This document shows, piece after piece, positions 35,727 to 44,160 of a stretch of 64,000 bases of DNA; positions within the stretch are counted from its first letter, which is position 1, and the number at the start of each line of letters is the position of its first letter. The position numbers and the translations under genes are program-made. The notes below the pieces were generated by a model, which saw only the letters and a list, made by a program, of their open reading frames with translations, ran no database searches and was not told where the DNA came from. The stretch comes from Flavobacterium sp. FEMGT703F (GTDB taxonomy: Bacteria > Bacteroidota > Bacteroidia > Flavobacteriales > Flavobacteriaceae): positions 62,001-126,000 of the forward strand of contig PGCN01000007.1 in assembly GCA_002786385.1 (NCBI GenBank), given 5' to 3'.

Positions 35727-36255
35727 AGGCGATAAAGTAACCGTTTTAGACGACGCCATCGACGGTATAGTAATCGAAGTTAAGGCCAACGAAATCACGA
35801 TTGAAACCACCGATGGTTTTCACCTCACTTTTAAACCCGGTGAATTGTTGAAAATGGATCAAGGTGAACTGCGAATCGACTTCAATAAAAACCACATTAT
35901 TGCCGAGAAAGAAGTCAAAAAACCTAACTATATTAATAAGGAAAAGAAGTCGAAAAAAGAAGTTCCGGTACCCGAGTTTGATTTGCACATCGAAAAGTTA
36001 GTCAAAAACTACAAATCAATGAGCAATTATGAAATCCTGACTTTACAAAGTGAAACTGCCAAAAAACACATCGAGTTTGCGATTCGAAATCGAATCCCGA
36101 AAATTGTTTTTATTCATGGCGTGGGAGAAGGCATACTGAAATCGGAACTCGACTTTATGTTGGGGCGCTATGAGAACCTAACGTTTCAAGACGCTAATTA
36201 TCAAAAATACGGGCAAGGCGCCACAGAAGTTTACTTCAAACAAAACACCAAATAA
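35713..36255 (+). CDS. Smr-domain protein with N-terminal KOW-like segment
   Basis: A 180-residue protein. The N-terminus (MTLNKGDKVTVLDDAIDGIVIEV) looks like a small barrel of the DUF2027/KOW type. The C-terminal Smr domain (about 90-180) has the LDxHxx-like FDLHIEKLV, the signature HGVGEGILKSEL and the final GATEVYF. Smr domains bind or cut branched DNA or stalled mRNA in MutS2 and relatives; this one has no MutS core, so the nucleic-acid target is open. The overlap with the small membrane protein gene suggests co-translation. Confidence 0.9.
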   Translation: MTLNKGDKVTVLDDAIDGIVIEVKANEITIETTDGFHLTFKPGELLKMDQGELRIDFNKNHIIAEKEVKKPNYINKEKKSKKEVPVPEFDLHIEKLVKNYKSMSNYEILTLQSETAKKHIEFAIRNRIPKIVFIHGVGEGILKSELDFMLGRYENLTFQDANYQKYGQGATEVYFKQNTK

Positions 36256-36288
36256 AAAAGTCCCGATTAACTCGGGACTTTTATTTTT
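36254..36288. terminator. Terminator between the Smr gene and the convergent small gene
   Basis: Stem AGTCCCGA with TCGGGACT and a five-base loop, flanked by A and T runs on both sides. It begins at the Smr stop codon. Confidence 0.88.
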
Positions 36289-36338
36289 TCAAAACTAACC
36301 TAATTTATAATGTAATCCTAACTTAACTCTTGGGATAA

Positions 36339-36707
36339 TTATGCTACGCTGCTTTCTTGAGTACTTACTTTTTTCAAGATAGAACGGATTAAAACGCTGT
36401 TGGTTTTAATACCTGAGTTGATTAACGCTTTTTTGCTGAAAGAAGCTGATTTTGATTGAGACTCAGAAGTTGATTTTTGAGTTCCCATAAACCAGATAGC
36501 GAAATCCATTGAAGCTACTGAAGAAACAGTAGTAACTTCGATAGCATTTTCTTTAACAACTGAAACCTCAGTAGTAGCGATTGGAGCAGTAGCAGTTTCT
36601 TTAGCTTGAGCAAAAACTCCGTTGCTTGATAAAACTAATAAAACGAATAAAACAAATAATCTAACGTTAGTTACATTTTTTTGAGCTATTGAGTTATTTG
36701 TTGTCAT
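36339..36707 (-). CDS. Small exported Ser/Thr/Val-rich protein
   Basis: A 122-residue protein with a hydrophobic segment (NVRLFVLFVLLVLSSNGVFA) acting as signal peptide, cleaved around AQAKE. The mature part is rich in Ser, Thr, Val and Lys and contains ASMDFAIWFMGTQ. I do not recognise the family. Its 302-base upstream region carries two direct copies of a CGTGCANTTC-type 20-bp motif and several palindromes, so expression is probably regulated. Whether this gene or the one at 37010 is the target is not clear. Confidence 0.7.
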   Translation of the reverse strand: MTTNNSIAQKNVTNVRLFVLFVLLVLSSNGVFAQAKETATAPIATTEVSVVKENAIEVTTVSSVASMDFAIWFMGTQKSTSESQSKSASFSKKALINSGIKTNSVLIRSILKKVSTQESSVA

Positions 36708-37009
36708 ATCTTAAATTTTGGTTTCGTTGTTATTTCTGGGTCAAAACTACTTCAAGAGTGTGGGCGACTGAAATTTTTTCGATAACTAACCTCAAAAGTC
36801 GTTTAATCGACAAATTCAATGAATTCGGGGGTTTTCAGCGTTTTTTTCGTGCAGTTCGTCTATGAAATGTTAAAAAAACGTGCATTTCATCGATGAAAAA
36901 CCAATTTTTTCTGTGAACTGCAACATCAATTCGAGAAAGAGTAGTTGTATGACCAAAAAATGCCAAAATCTTCCTAAATTAGCTTCGAATTAATTCAGTT
37001 CCCCTAACC
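36708..37009. promoter_or_regulatory. Divergent regulatory region with repeated 20-bp motif
   Basis: A 302-base gap without a gene. Two direct copies of a 20-bp motif (36848-36867 and 36879-36898, 17 of 20 bases identical, 31 bases apart) contain CGTGCA, TTC and ATGAAA. The second includes the 14-bp palindrome TTTCATCGATGAAA (36886-36899). An 8-bp inverted repeat ATGAAATG/CATTTCAT joins the copies. A related GTCGATTAAACGAC-like sequence lies on the minus strand at about 36799-36812. The motif recurs near 39107. Confidence 0.55.
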
Positions 37010-37342
37010 ATGAAAGTTGAACACAAAGGCCATACAGCCATTCTCAAAGACACCCAAGGTGATACGGCTTCGTTTTTAATGAAAATCACCCACGAACACA
37101 ATAGTTTTAAAAACAGCAATTTGATACTTGATTTGTCTCACAACCAAAGTCTGACATTAGAAACCGTTAAATCGTTTTCCGACTTTATCAAGCTACACCA
37201 AAAGCAAAAGAAATCGGTTGTATTGGTAGCCAATAGTGTTAACTTTAATGCTATACCAAAGAATATTATTTTGGTGCCTACAATTTTGGAAGCACACGAT
37301 ATTATTGAAATGGAAGAAATTGAGCGCGATTTAGGATTCTAG
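37010..37342 (+). CDS. Small STAS-like protein upstream of rnz
   Basis: A 110-residue cytoplasmic protein with alternating beta strands and helices (SNLILDLSHNQ, SVVLVANSVNF, NIILVPTILEAHDII), which resembles a STAS domain. No Ser or Thr phosphorylation site is convincing. It ends four bases before the ribonuclease Z gene, so it is almost certainly co-translated. Possibly for this reason such small genes have sometimes been labelled ribonuclease Z themselves, as I recall. Its role is unknown. Confidence 0.72.
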   Translation: MKVEHKGHTAILKDTQGDTASFLMKITHEHNSFKNSNLILDLSHNQSLTLETVKSFSDFIKLHQKQKKSVVLVANSVNFNAIPKNIILVPTILEAHDIIEMEEIERDLGF

Positions 37343-37346
37343 TTTT

Positions 37347-38255
37347 ATGAAATTAACCCTATTGGGTTGCTATGCAGCCACGCCAAGAACCATTACTAAT
37401 CCAACGTCACAAGTGTTGGAAATTCGCAACCGCATGTTTCTTATTGATTGCGGCGAAGGAACTCAGGTACAACTCCGTAAAAACAAACTCAAGTTTTCCA
37501 AAATCAACCATATCTTTATTTCGCACTTGCACGGTGATCATATGTATGGATTAGTTGGATTGATTTCTACTTTTATGTTGCTCAATCGCCAAACAGATTT
37601 GCACGTGTACGGACCAAAAGGTATCAAAGAAATCATCTTACTGCAATTGCGCTATTCCAATTCGTTTACCGGTTACAATTTGTATTTCCACGAACTGGAA
37701 TCAAAAGAAAGCGAAGTTATTTTTGAAGACGATAAAGTAATCGTTAAAACCATTCCGCTACAACACCGAATTTATACCAACGGTTTTTTATTTCAGGAAA
37801 AGCCCAAAGAACGCAAACTAAATGTAGCAGCCGTTGAAGAGTACCAAATCGATAAAGCTTATTACCGAAAAATCAAATACGGCGGTAACATTACACTGGA
37901 TAACGGTCAAATCATTCCCAATGCTGAACTCAGTTTTGATCCCGAACCAACCAAGAGTTACGCTTTTTGCAGTGATACCGTTTACAACGAAGCCATCGTT
38001 CCGCTTATTCAAAACGCAGATGTGTTGTACCACGAAGCTACTTTTCTGGAATCAGAGGCTGACAAAGCTGAGAAAACTATGCACAGCACCGCCAAACAAG
38101 CCGCCACTATTGCTAAACTGGCCAACGTGAAGCATTTGGTTTTGGGTCATTACAGCACGCGTTACAGCAGTATAGAATTATTCCAACAAGAAGCCGAAAC
38201 TATTTTTCCGAGTGTTTTATTGGGTGACGACGGTAAAGTTTTTGATTTTGAATAG
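37347..38255 (+). CDS. rnz: Ribonuclease Z
   Basis: Endonuclease that removes 3' trailers from tRNA precursors in the cytoplasm. The metallo-beta-lactamase motif HLHGDHMYG is near residues 60-68, followed by the Asp in FCSDTVYNEA, the His in YHEATFL and the final metal ligand in VLGHYSTRY. The exosite arm region ILLQLRYSN is present. At 302 residues it matches the short form of the family. It follows the STAS-like gene by four bases. tRNAs without an encoded CCA need it; the window has no tRNA gene to check. Confidence 0.95.
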   Translation: MKLTLLGCYAATPRTITNPTSQVLEIRNRMFLIDCGEGTQVQLRKNKLKFSKINHIFISHLHGDHMYGLVGLISTFMLLNRQTDLHVYGPKGIKEIILLQLRYSNSFTGYNLYFHELESKESEVIFEDDKVIVKTIPLQHRIYTNGFLFQEKPKERKLNVAAVEEYQIDKAYYRKIKYGGNITLDNGQIIPNAELSFDPEPTKSYAFCSDTVYNEAIVPLIQNADVLYHEATFLESEADKAEKTMHSTAKQAATIAKLANVKHLVLGHYSTRYSSIELFQQEAETIFPSVLLGDDGKVFDFE

Positions 38256-38342
38256 GGGAGAAAGACTTGGAATTTATGAGTGATGGCAATGCCTGTTTTA
38301 TCTTGAAAACTTAGTAACTTTACCCAATCAATCCTTCATGCT

Positions 38343-38987
38343 ATGAAAGACTTAAGCGATTACAGAAAATCTTATGAGAAAAGTGAGCTTTTAGAGCAAA
38401 ACCTTACTGAAGATCCTATCAATTTATTCCACCGTTGGTTCTACGAAATGGAGGAATTCAGTACCACCGAGGAAGTCAATGCCATGACGGTGTCAACTAT
38501 CGGTTCCGACGGTTTCCCGAAGAGTAGGGTAGTGCTACTCAAAAAATTCAACGAGGAAGGATTTATTTTTTACACCAATTACCAATCAGAAAAAGGGAAA
38601 GCCATTTTGAACAATCCTAACATTTGTTTGTCTTTTTTCTGGCACAGCATGGAACGTCAAGTCATTATCAAAGGAATAGCAGAGAAAACTTCGGAAATTG
38701 TATCTGATAATTATTTTGATTCCCGTCCGGATGGCAGTAAATTAGGCGCTATAGTTTCAGCGCAAAGCGAAGTCATCCCTTCCAGAGCTTATTTAGACGA
38801 AAAATTAAAGGAATTGGAAAAATCTTTCGAAGGCAAACCGATACCACGACCTGAGTATTGGGGCGGATTTTTGGTTCGCCCGGTGGAAGTAGAGTTTTGG
38901 CAAGGTCGTCCAAACCGCCTGCACGACAGAATACGTTATAAATTATCGGAAGATTACAATTGGCAAATCGATAGGTTATCGCCTTAA
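38343..38987 (+). CDS. pdxH: Pyridoxamine 5'-phosphate oxidase
   Basis: FMN enzyme that oxidises pyridoxine or pyridoxamine phosphate to pyridoxal phosphate. The 214 residues match the family: the N-terminal DLSDYRKSYEKSELLEQNLTEDP, the FMN-binding RVVLLKKFNEEGFIFYTNY, WHSMERQVIIKG and the C-terminal EFWQGRPNRLHDR with the final RLSP. PLP is the cofactor of SerC and RocD, both in this window. The gene has its own terminator downstream. A TAACTTTA box near 38315-38322 may be its promoter. Confidence 0.96.
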   Translation: MKDLSDYRKSYEKSELLEQNLTEDPINLFHRWFYEMEEFSTTEEVNAMTVSTIGSDGFPKSRVVLLKKFNEEGFIFYTNYQSEKGKAILNNPNICLSFFWHSMERQVIIKGIAEKTSEIVSDNYFDSRPDGSKLGAIVSAQSEVIPSRAYLDEKLKELEKSFEGKPIPRPEYWGGFLVRPVEVEFWQGRPNRLHDRIRYKLSEDYNWQIDRLSP

Positions 38988-39014
38988 AGATTTTAAAAAC
39001 TAATTATAAGTTAC

Positions 39015-39041
39015 AACCACTCCGATCAGAGTGGTTTTTTT
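39015..39041 (+). terminator. Terminator of pdxH
   Basis: Stem AACCACTC with GAGTGGTT, six-base loop, then a run of T. Confidence 0.85.
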
Positions 39042-39199
39042 ATGCCTTAAAAAATATCGATAAAATGCAATATTGTAGGAATATATCTTATATAAAAGAA
39101 ATAAAAGTGTATTTCGTCGATTTTATTTGTATTTTAATCGGTGTTTTTGGTAATATTGTTTAACCAAATCAAACAATACGTTCTTACGCATAAAAATAT

Positions 39200-39229
39200 A
39201 TAAAGTGTTTGCCCCACATCTACTTTATT
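39200..39229 (+). repeat. 30-bp direct repeat, copy 1
   Basis: Thirty bases starting ATAAAGTG and ending ACTTTATT, identical to copy 2 with 21 bases between them. The ends form a 7-bp inverted repeat (ATAAAGT/ACTTTAT) around a 15-base centre rich in C. It lies in the leader or promoter of the CAP-domain gene. Confidence 0.85.
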
Positions 39230-39250
39230 TCAATCTGTCATTATTAACCA

Positions 39251-39280
39251 ATAAAGTGTTTGCCCCACATCTACTTTATT
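39251..39280 (+). repeat. 30-bp direct repeat, copy 2
   Basis: Exact second copy, period 51 bases. No third copy is present. Confidence 0.85.
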
Positions 39281-39298
39281 AAAACTTAACCTACTACT

Positions 39299-39796
39299 AT
39301 GAAAGCAAAAATGTTTAGAGCATTGTTGCCGTTAGCAATTCTGTTCACTATGGTATCTTGTTCTTCTGATTCCTCAGAAGCCACTGCTGAAGACAAACAA
39401 GTTGTAACAACTTACAATTACAACGAAACTGAGTCGAAGTTGATTACCCTAATCAACGACTACCGTCAAAGCAAAGGATTAAATCCGTTAACAGTTATCA
39501 ATCACATCTCTTACAAATCGGAAGAGCACAACTTTTACATGATTGACAACAATGTGGTGAACCACGATTACTTCCAACAACGATCTGACAACCTGGTACG
39601 TGTACTAGGCGCTGAAAAAGTAGGTGAGAACATTGCTTACAACTATCAAACGGCTGAGAGTGCTATGAGCGCCTGGTTAAATAGTCCATCGCACAAAGCC
39701 AACATTGAAGGTGATTATACCCACCTAGGTATCTCTGTAACCATTAACCCTGATAACGGAAAAAAATATTACACCAACATGTTTATAAAAAAATAG
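39299..39796 (+). CDS. CAP-domain (SCP-like) lipoprotein
   Basis: A 165-residue protein with a lipoprotein signal ending MVSC and a Ser-rich linker. The CAP domain (about 45-165) has the classical pieces: LITLINDYRQSKGLNPL, SYKSEEHNFYMIDNNVVNH, VGENIAYNY and AWLNSPSHKANIEGDYTHLGIS. The usual two His and two Glu positions are visible. CAP proteins of bacteria are often described as surface proteins that bind lipids or act in stress; the role here is not known. Its long upstream region with a 30-bp direct repeat suggests special regulation. Confidence 0.9.
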   Translation: MKAKMFRALLPLAILFTMVSCSSDSSEATAEDKQVVTTYNYNETESKLITLINDYRQSKGLNPLTVINHISYKSEEHNFYMIDNNVVNHDYFQQRSDNLVRVLGAEKVGENIAYNYQTAESAMSAWLNSPSHKANIEGDYTHLGISVTINPDNGKKYYTNMFIKK

Positions 39797-39833
39797 TTTG
39801 ATTATTGTTTTGTTTGATTTTGACAGATCACGA

Positions 39834-39862
39834 AAAACCCGGCTCTAAACCGGGTTTTTTTA
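39834..39862. terminator. Bidirectional terminator between CAP gene and DnaQ-like gene
   Basis: Stem AAAAACCCGG with CCGGGTTTTT and a seven-base loop, between convergent genes. Its 3' T run reaches into the stop codon of the DnaQ-like gene. Confidence 0.85.
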
Positions 39863-40456
39863 TTTGAATCCTAATAAGGTTTTGAGTTTTAAAAACAGCA
39901 AACCGATGGCATAAGCATCATCGGAGGCGGAGTTTTTTTCGCTCAAGGGCAGTTTGTAATGCTTTACCATATCTTCAATAGAAAACGATTTATTGGTCAC
40001 ATCCAAATACTTTTGGTGCATGATTTCAATATCAAGCGCTTCATTCTTTAACTTGCCACACGACATTTTTTCCAGGGCTTCATTAATCAATTCAATATCA
40101 AAATGGATGCGATGACCAACTAAAACCGAGTTTCCAATGTATTCTACTAAAGCCTGCATCGCCTGAGGTTCGGCCAGTTTAGGCAATTTGCTTTCAATCA
40201 AAAACTCGTTCGACAAACCGTTATCGTGTAAATATTTGTATTGTAAAATCACCACTTCAAAATTGTCACCAATTTTAATCACATCATTCAATACACCAAA
40301 AGCGCCAAAAGATAAGACAACGTCTTTCTTTGGGTTTAAACCGGTAGTTTCAGTGCTTAAAACCACATAACGATTAGATTTGGTTTCAAATTTGGCCAAA
40401 TAGGCTTTCCAAAAATCCGGGTATTCTTTATTGATATTTTTAATCCAATCCAGCAT
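39860..40456 (-). CDS. DnaQ-like 3'-5' exonuclease with altered catalytic residues
   Basis: A 198-residue protein with the DEDDh exonuclease fold. Motif I reads STETTGL (34-40) where active enzymes have DTETTGL, so the first metal-binding Asp is Ser34. Motif II is GHRIHFDIELI with Asp120. Motif III reads NSASDDA (175-181), where the usual pattern is HxAxxDA: Asn175 replaces the catalytic His while Asp180 is kept. Two of five catalytic residues are therefore changed. The gene starts one base after the cNMP/CBS/DUF294 gene, so the two are one transcription unit. It may bind nucleic acid or nucleotides without cutting. The Glu36 and Asp120 needed for one metal remain. Confidence 0.82.
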   Translation of the reverse strand: MLDWIKNINKEYPDFWKAYLAKFETKSNRYVVLSTETTGLNPKKDVVLSFGAFGVLNDVIKIGDNFEVVILQYKYLHDNGLSNEFLIESKLPKLAEPQAMQALVEYIGNSVLVGHRIHFDIELINEALEKMSCGKLKNEALDIEIMHQKYLDVTNKSFSIEDMVKHYKLPLSEKNSASDDAYAIGLLFLKLKTLLGFK

Positions 40457-40457
40457 G

Positions 40458-42374
40458 TTAGGAGAATTGTGTTAATTGAAATTTATCTTTAATCAGTTCT
40501 TCCAAATCCTTCATCGGAGACAAAGCATTTTTAAGTCGTTCGCGTTCAGCTTTATTCAATTCTTCAATATTGATGAAGTCGCCCGAATTGTCGTTTTTCA
40601 AGCCTTCCAATGTTCTGAACTTGGACAAAATCAGAAAGGCATCGGCACAATTCAAGTAAATCTCAGAAAATTTTGGATCTACCAAAGCCAATTGTTTGAA
40701 TCGAGCATGAGTATTATTGATACCGCGTAAATTTAAACTCAACGCAAACAGTCTTGCACCGTCAACCAAAGGCATGATGCCTCTATTTTTGATATCGAAT
40801 TTTCCTTTGTGTTCGCCTTCTTCTTCCACATTGAATTTTTTAAAGAAATTCAATGGCGGATTTTTGCGCAAAGTGTCATTGCCGAGATAGTCAAAAAAGA
40901 GCGCATTGTTTTTGGTATTGCTGACAATCAAATCCGAAATAGTATCTTCAATTTTTCCTTCTCCAAAAGCGATTTCGTAATCGAAAAAGATACTACTGAT
41001 ATCGTTAGATTTTTCACCCGGCATTTTCATCCAATTGTTGTATTGTTTAATCCAATCGCTCATCGATTTACACCAAAGCATATTACTGGCCATGTGGCCG
41101 TTAGGACAAAATTGATAACCAACTTTTTCTAAAATGGTCGTGGTTCTTTTTGCTAATTTTAAGAAATAATCTTTAACATCACGGTATTTTTCCGGAGCGA
41201 CATCTTCAAAAATCAGAATACTGTCTTGATCCGTTAATAATAGTTGTTCTTTTCGCCCTTGGCTACCAATACTCAACCAAGCAAATCGGGATGGAGGAGA
41301 ACCTAAATCCAAAATCGCTAATTCTACTGAGCGTCTGATTATAGCGGTAATAATTTCACCGGTAATATTATAAATATGAGGCAGCGGTATATTTTTAGCA
41401 ATGGAACTCTGAATCAAATCGGTTAACTTTTCTCTTACCAATTTTAATTCTTTTGGCGATAAAGAACGTTTGATTTCTTTAATTAATACACCGGGGTTAT
41501 TGGCTTGAGCTACAATCAAATCGTGCTCCGAGATGATACCTTTAACTTCAGATTTATCCGAGCCATCGGTAGTAACGCAAAGGTGACTTACATTGTGTTT
41601 CAGTAATAACAATTGGGCTTCGGCTACTGATACATTTTCGGGAACTGTAATTACCGGAGCTGACATGATTTTATCAATTGCAACAGTAATAGGAAAGCGA
41701 CCATTGGCAATTTTGGTTCTGAAATCCGTATCGGTTACAATGCCTACCGGACAGTTTTGATCGATAATGATAGCACTGTCTATCAGATTTTCGGTCATGA
41801 GTTGCGCCACATCTTTAACAGCTGTGTTGGCGGTTACTTTTAGTGGCATTTTGTTGTAGGACAACGACTGAAAATATTGAATTTCATTCGATTGATTCTC
41901 GGTGTAAACATTATCAGTAATAAGTTTACTGCGATTTTCTTTATCAAACGGATTGCGTGTATTGGTAGCAAAACTCTCCAATAAGAAGTCTAAAACCTGT
42001 GGATTTTGAGCAACAAAAGGTTTAAAAACAGTAATTGGAATTGCATATACTATACTGTCTTCGCGCGCTTTGGCGGTCATCATATAGTTGTTTTTGGCAA
42101 AGAAAGGACGCAAACCAAATACATCTCCCGGATAACATTTATTAAGCAATGTTTCTTCAGCATCGGCAATAACGGAAAGATTGATGACTCCGGATGCAAC
42201 GACGTAAAAACTATCGTGTAATTTATCATCGATTTTGAATAAAGTTTTGTGCTTGTCCAAACTAACCACGCCAATACTGGTCGCGACTTGAATCAATTCG
42301 TCGTGACGTAAATAATTAAACGGCGGATATTCTCTTAGAAAATTAGCAATATTTTGAGCGACAGAATTACTCAT
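40458..42374 (-). CDS. cNMP-binding, CBS and DUF294 nucleotidyltransferase-like protein
   Basis: A 638-residue cytoplasmic protein. A cyclic-nucleotide-binding domain (about 10-130) is followed by two CBS domains (about 160-290, with the pattern AVKDVAQLMTENLIDSAIIID and ISEHDLIVAQA). Next is a nucleotidyltransferase-like domain with GSQGRKEQLLLTDQDS (about 375-390), which retains the Gly-Ser and Asp-x-Asp of the fold, and a DUF294 C-terminal domain. The start at 42374 (MSNSVAQNI) gives the domain a clean N-terminus; the 22 upstream codons look like leader. Relatives are thought to be adenylate-sensing regulators. It is upstream of the DnaQ-like gene, a pairing also seen in Proteobacteria, as I recall. 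Confidence 0.9.
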   Translation of the reverse strand: MSNSVAQNIANFLREYPPFNYLRHDELIQVATSIGVVSLDKHKTLFKIDDKLHDSFYVVASGVINLSVIADAEETLLNKCYPGDVFGLRPFFAKNNYMMTAKAREDSIVYAIPITVFKPFVAQNPQVLDFLLESFATNTRNPFDKENRSKLITDNVYTENQSNEIQYFQSLSYNKMPLKVTANTAVKDVAQLMTENLIDSAIIIDQNCPVGIVTDTDFRTKIANGRFPITVAIDKIMSAPVITVPENVSVAEAQLLLLKHNVSHLCVTTDGSDKSEVKGIISEHDLIVAQANNPGVLIKEIKRSLSPKELKLVREKLTDLIQSSIAKNIPLPHIYNITGEIITAIIRRSVELAILDLGSPPSRFAWLSIGSQGRKEQLLLTDQDSILIFEDVAPEKYRDVKDYFLKLAKRTTTILEKVGYQFCPNGHMASNMLWCKSMSDWIKQYNNWMKMPGEKSNDISSIFFDYEIAFGEGKIEDTISDLIVSNTKNNALFFDYLGNDTLRKNPPLNFFKKFNVEEEGEHKGKFDIKNRGIMPLVDGARLFALSLNLRGINNTHARFKQLALVDPKFSEIYLNCADAFLILSKFRTLEGLKNDNSGDFINIEELNKAERERLKNALSPMKDLEELIKDKFQLTQFS

Positions 42375-42406
42375 AAAAACATTTTTAGGAAACACAAATA
42401 CCGTTA

Positions 42407-42414
42407 CAAAAATA
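42407..42414 (-). promoter_or_regulatory. -7 box of the DUF294 operon
   Basis: TATTTTTG on the minus strand, 33 bases before the start codon. A TTG lies 23 bases further upstream. Confidence 0.45.
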
Positions 42415-42614
42415 CTAAAGCTTTCTCCATGATAGGGCAATTGTTAAAAAGATTTGAAAACAAAAATTAGGATATTTTTGTAACAGAATTTGAAAAACTC
42501 TATTTTACATAATATAAATTATAGTTTAAAAAGTAATGATGATTAATAAATAAGTAAATTAATTTCAAACTAATGATTAACAACTACTTAAATTAAACTA
42601 AATGAAGTTTTATT

Positions 42615-44141
42615 TTAGAAATTTAACGCTCTGAATTTTTTACCGATAGCCAAACTTAATTTGGTTTTGTAATCGTCAATCAACCATTCACGATAGTTTT
42701 TGCTGGTTTTGCCCAAACAACTCACATAACGTTTTACGCGACTTTCAATGTCATCGTTTAATAATTTTGACAACATTTTGGCGCCAAATAAATCTTCAGC
42801 ATTTTCAACACACATTAACGCATGCTGATTTATAGAGCGTTCGATGACTTCTTTGGAACGCAAATTTTGAGCTGTTATTTTTTTAAACTCGGCTTCAATA
42901 TCCATCGTGACGTCGGCTGTTTTGGCAAACATCTTACGAATGGCTTCGGGCATAGTATATTTGAAATTCAGCTCAATCTCGACATCATCACGCAAACTTT
43001 CTAAGTAATATTCGGGCGATTTGAAAATGTGTTGCCAATCGACCGGATCATTCCACAAACCGAATCGCAAGGCATTGTTACCTAAGTCGATTACTGTAAA
43101 TTCATCTTTATGTGGTAATTTACGAGAACCACGTCCAATCATTTGAAAATAAAGTGTCAGCGATTTGGTAGCGCGATTTAAAATGATGCTTTCTACTGTA
43201 GGTTCGTCAAATCCGGTGGTTAAAATACCCACAGATGTCAAAATCGCATCCGGTGTTTTCTTGAACCATTGCAAAATATCTTTACGATCTTCGGCTGATG
43301 TGGTATTATCCAGATGTTTAATAGGAAATCCGGCTTCTTTGAAAGTATCATAAACATACAATGACGTATTGATACCGTTATTAAAAATCAAAGTCTTTTT
43401 ACCCAAAGATTTTTCAGTATAAGCATGCAACAATTTTTCCTGCATGACCATATTCATGTACAAATCATCAGACGATTTTACGGTGTAATCGCCGTTAATT
43501 CCGACTTTAAGTGATGTCAATCCTACATCATAACTGTACGTGGTAGCTCGGGCCAAAAATCCATTATCTATTAATGATTGTATGGTGTCGCCCACTATCA
43601 ATTCGTTGTAATTTTGATGCATCGGTAACTTGATATTCGAGCTCAATGGCGTTGCGGTAACGCCTAAAATAAAAGAATTTTTAAACTGACTGAATAATTT
43701 TCGGAAGGAATTGTAATGCGCTTCGTCTATAATTACTAAGCCTACGTTATCAATCATCAACTTTTCATCGTTTAAGCGATTTTTGAGCGTTTCCACCATC
43801 GCCACAAAACAAGAATACTCGTCTTGATCCGGTAGTTCTTTTATATTACTGTTGATGATTTTGTTTTTGACATCGAAGCCTTTGAGCATTTTAGAGGTTT
43901 GTTTACAAAGCTCAATTCGATGCGTCAGTACTACAACTTTTTTGTTGTGTTTGGACAAATAGCGTCGGACAATTTCGGAGAAAATTACTGTCTTTCCGCC
44001 GCCGGTTGGCAATTGGTACAACAAATGATAATCGTTTGGCGCGTTATCCAAACGTTCAAAAATTTTGTCAATATCTCCCTTTTGGTAGTCGTAAAGCTCC
44101 TTTTTTTCTTCAATTTCTACCTTTAAATCTTTTTGAGACAT
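42615..44141 (-). CDS. DEAD/DEAH-box superfamily 2 helicase
   Basis: A 508-residue helicase of unknown substrate. Motif I is QLPTGGGKTVIF (about 45-56), motif Ia VVVLTHRIELC, motif II DEAH, motif III GVTATPL, and motif VI QMIGRGSRK. The N-terminal ELYDYQKGDIDKIFERL is the Q-like region. It resembles the type I restriction-like or RecQ-free DEAD/DEAH helicases of Bacteroidota without a fused nuclease. A minus-strand TACTTTTG box at 44161-44168 is close to its start. The 240 bases between it and the DUF294 start hold the DUF294 promoter box and AT-rich sequence. Confidence 0.9.
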   Translation of the reverse strand: MSQKDLKVEIEEKKELYDYQKGDIDKIFERLDNAPNDYHLLYQLPTGGGKTVIFSEIVRRYLSKHNKKVVVLTHRIELCKQTSKMLKGFDVKNKIINSNIKELPDQDEYSCFVAMVETLKNRLNDEKLMIDNVGLVIIDEAHYNSFRKLFSQFKNSFILGVTATPLSSNIKLPMHQNYNELIVGDTIQSLIDNGFLARATTYSYDVGLTSLKVGINGDYTVKSSDDLYMNMVMQEKLLHAYTEKSLGKKTLIFNNGINTSLYVYDTFKEAGFPIKHLDNTTSAEDRKDILQWFKKTPDAILTSVGILTTGFDEPTVESIILNRATKSLTLYFQMIGRGSRKLPHKDEFTVIDLGNNALRFGLWNDPVDWQHIFKSPEYYLESLRDDVEIELNFKYTMPEAIRKMFAKTADVTMDIEAEFKKITAQNLRSKEVIERSINQHALMCVENAEDLFGAKMLSKLLNDDIESRVKRYVSCLGKTSKNYREWLIDDYKTKLSLAIGKKFRALNF

Positions 44142-44160
44142 AGCATTTTCTACAATTTTG

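Larger units (their letters stand above)
39042..39298 (+). promoter_or_regulatory. Long upstream region of the CAP-domain gene
   Basis: The gap from pdxH to the CAP gene is 311 bases, of which this part lies beyond the terminator. It holds GTGTATTTCGTCGAT (39107-39121), related to the motif at 36879-36898, and a degenerate second GTATTT copy 20 bases later. The two 30-bp direct repeats follow, and the second ends 19 bases before the ATG. Confidence 0.55.

Noticed and set aside
36848..36898. LytTR-type binding sites
   Set aside because: The direct repeats have a different sequence and spacing from the LytTR consensus that I know, and no LytTR gene is in the window.
39200..39280. Two 30-bp repeats with a 21-base gap as a CRISPR array
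   Set aside because: There are only two copies, the spacer is short and there are no Cas genes in the window. The placement before a start codon fits a regulatory or duplicated leader better.
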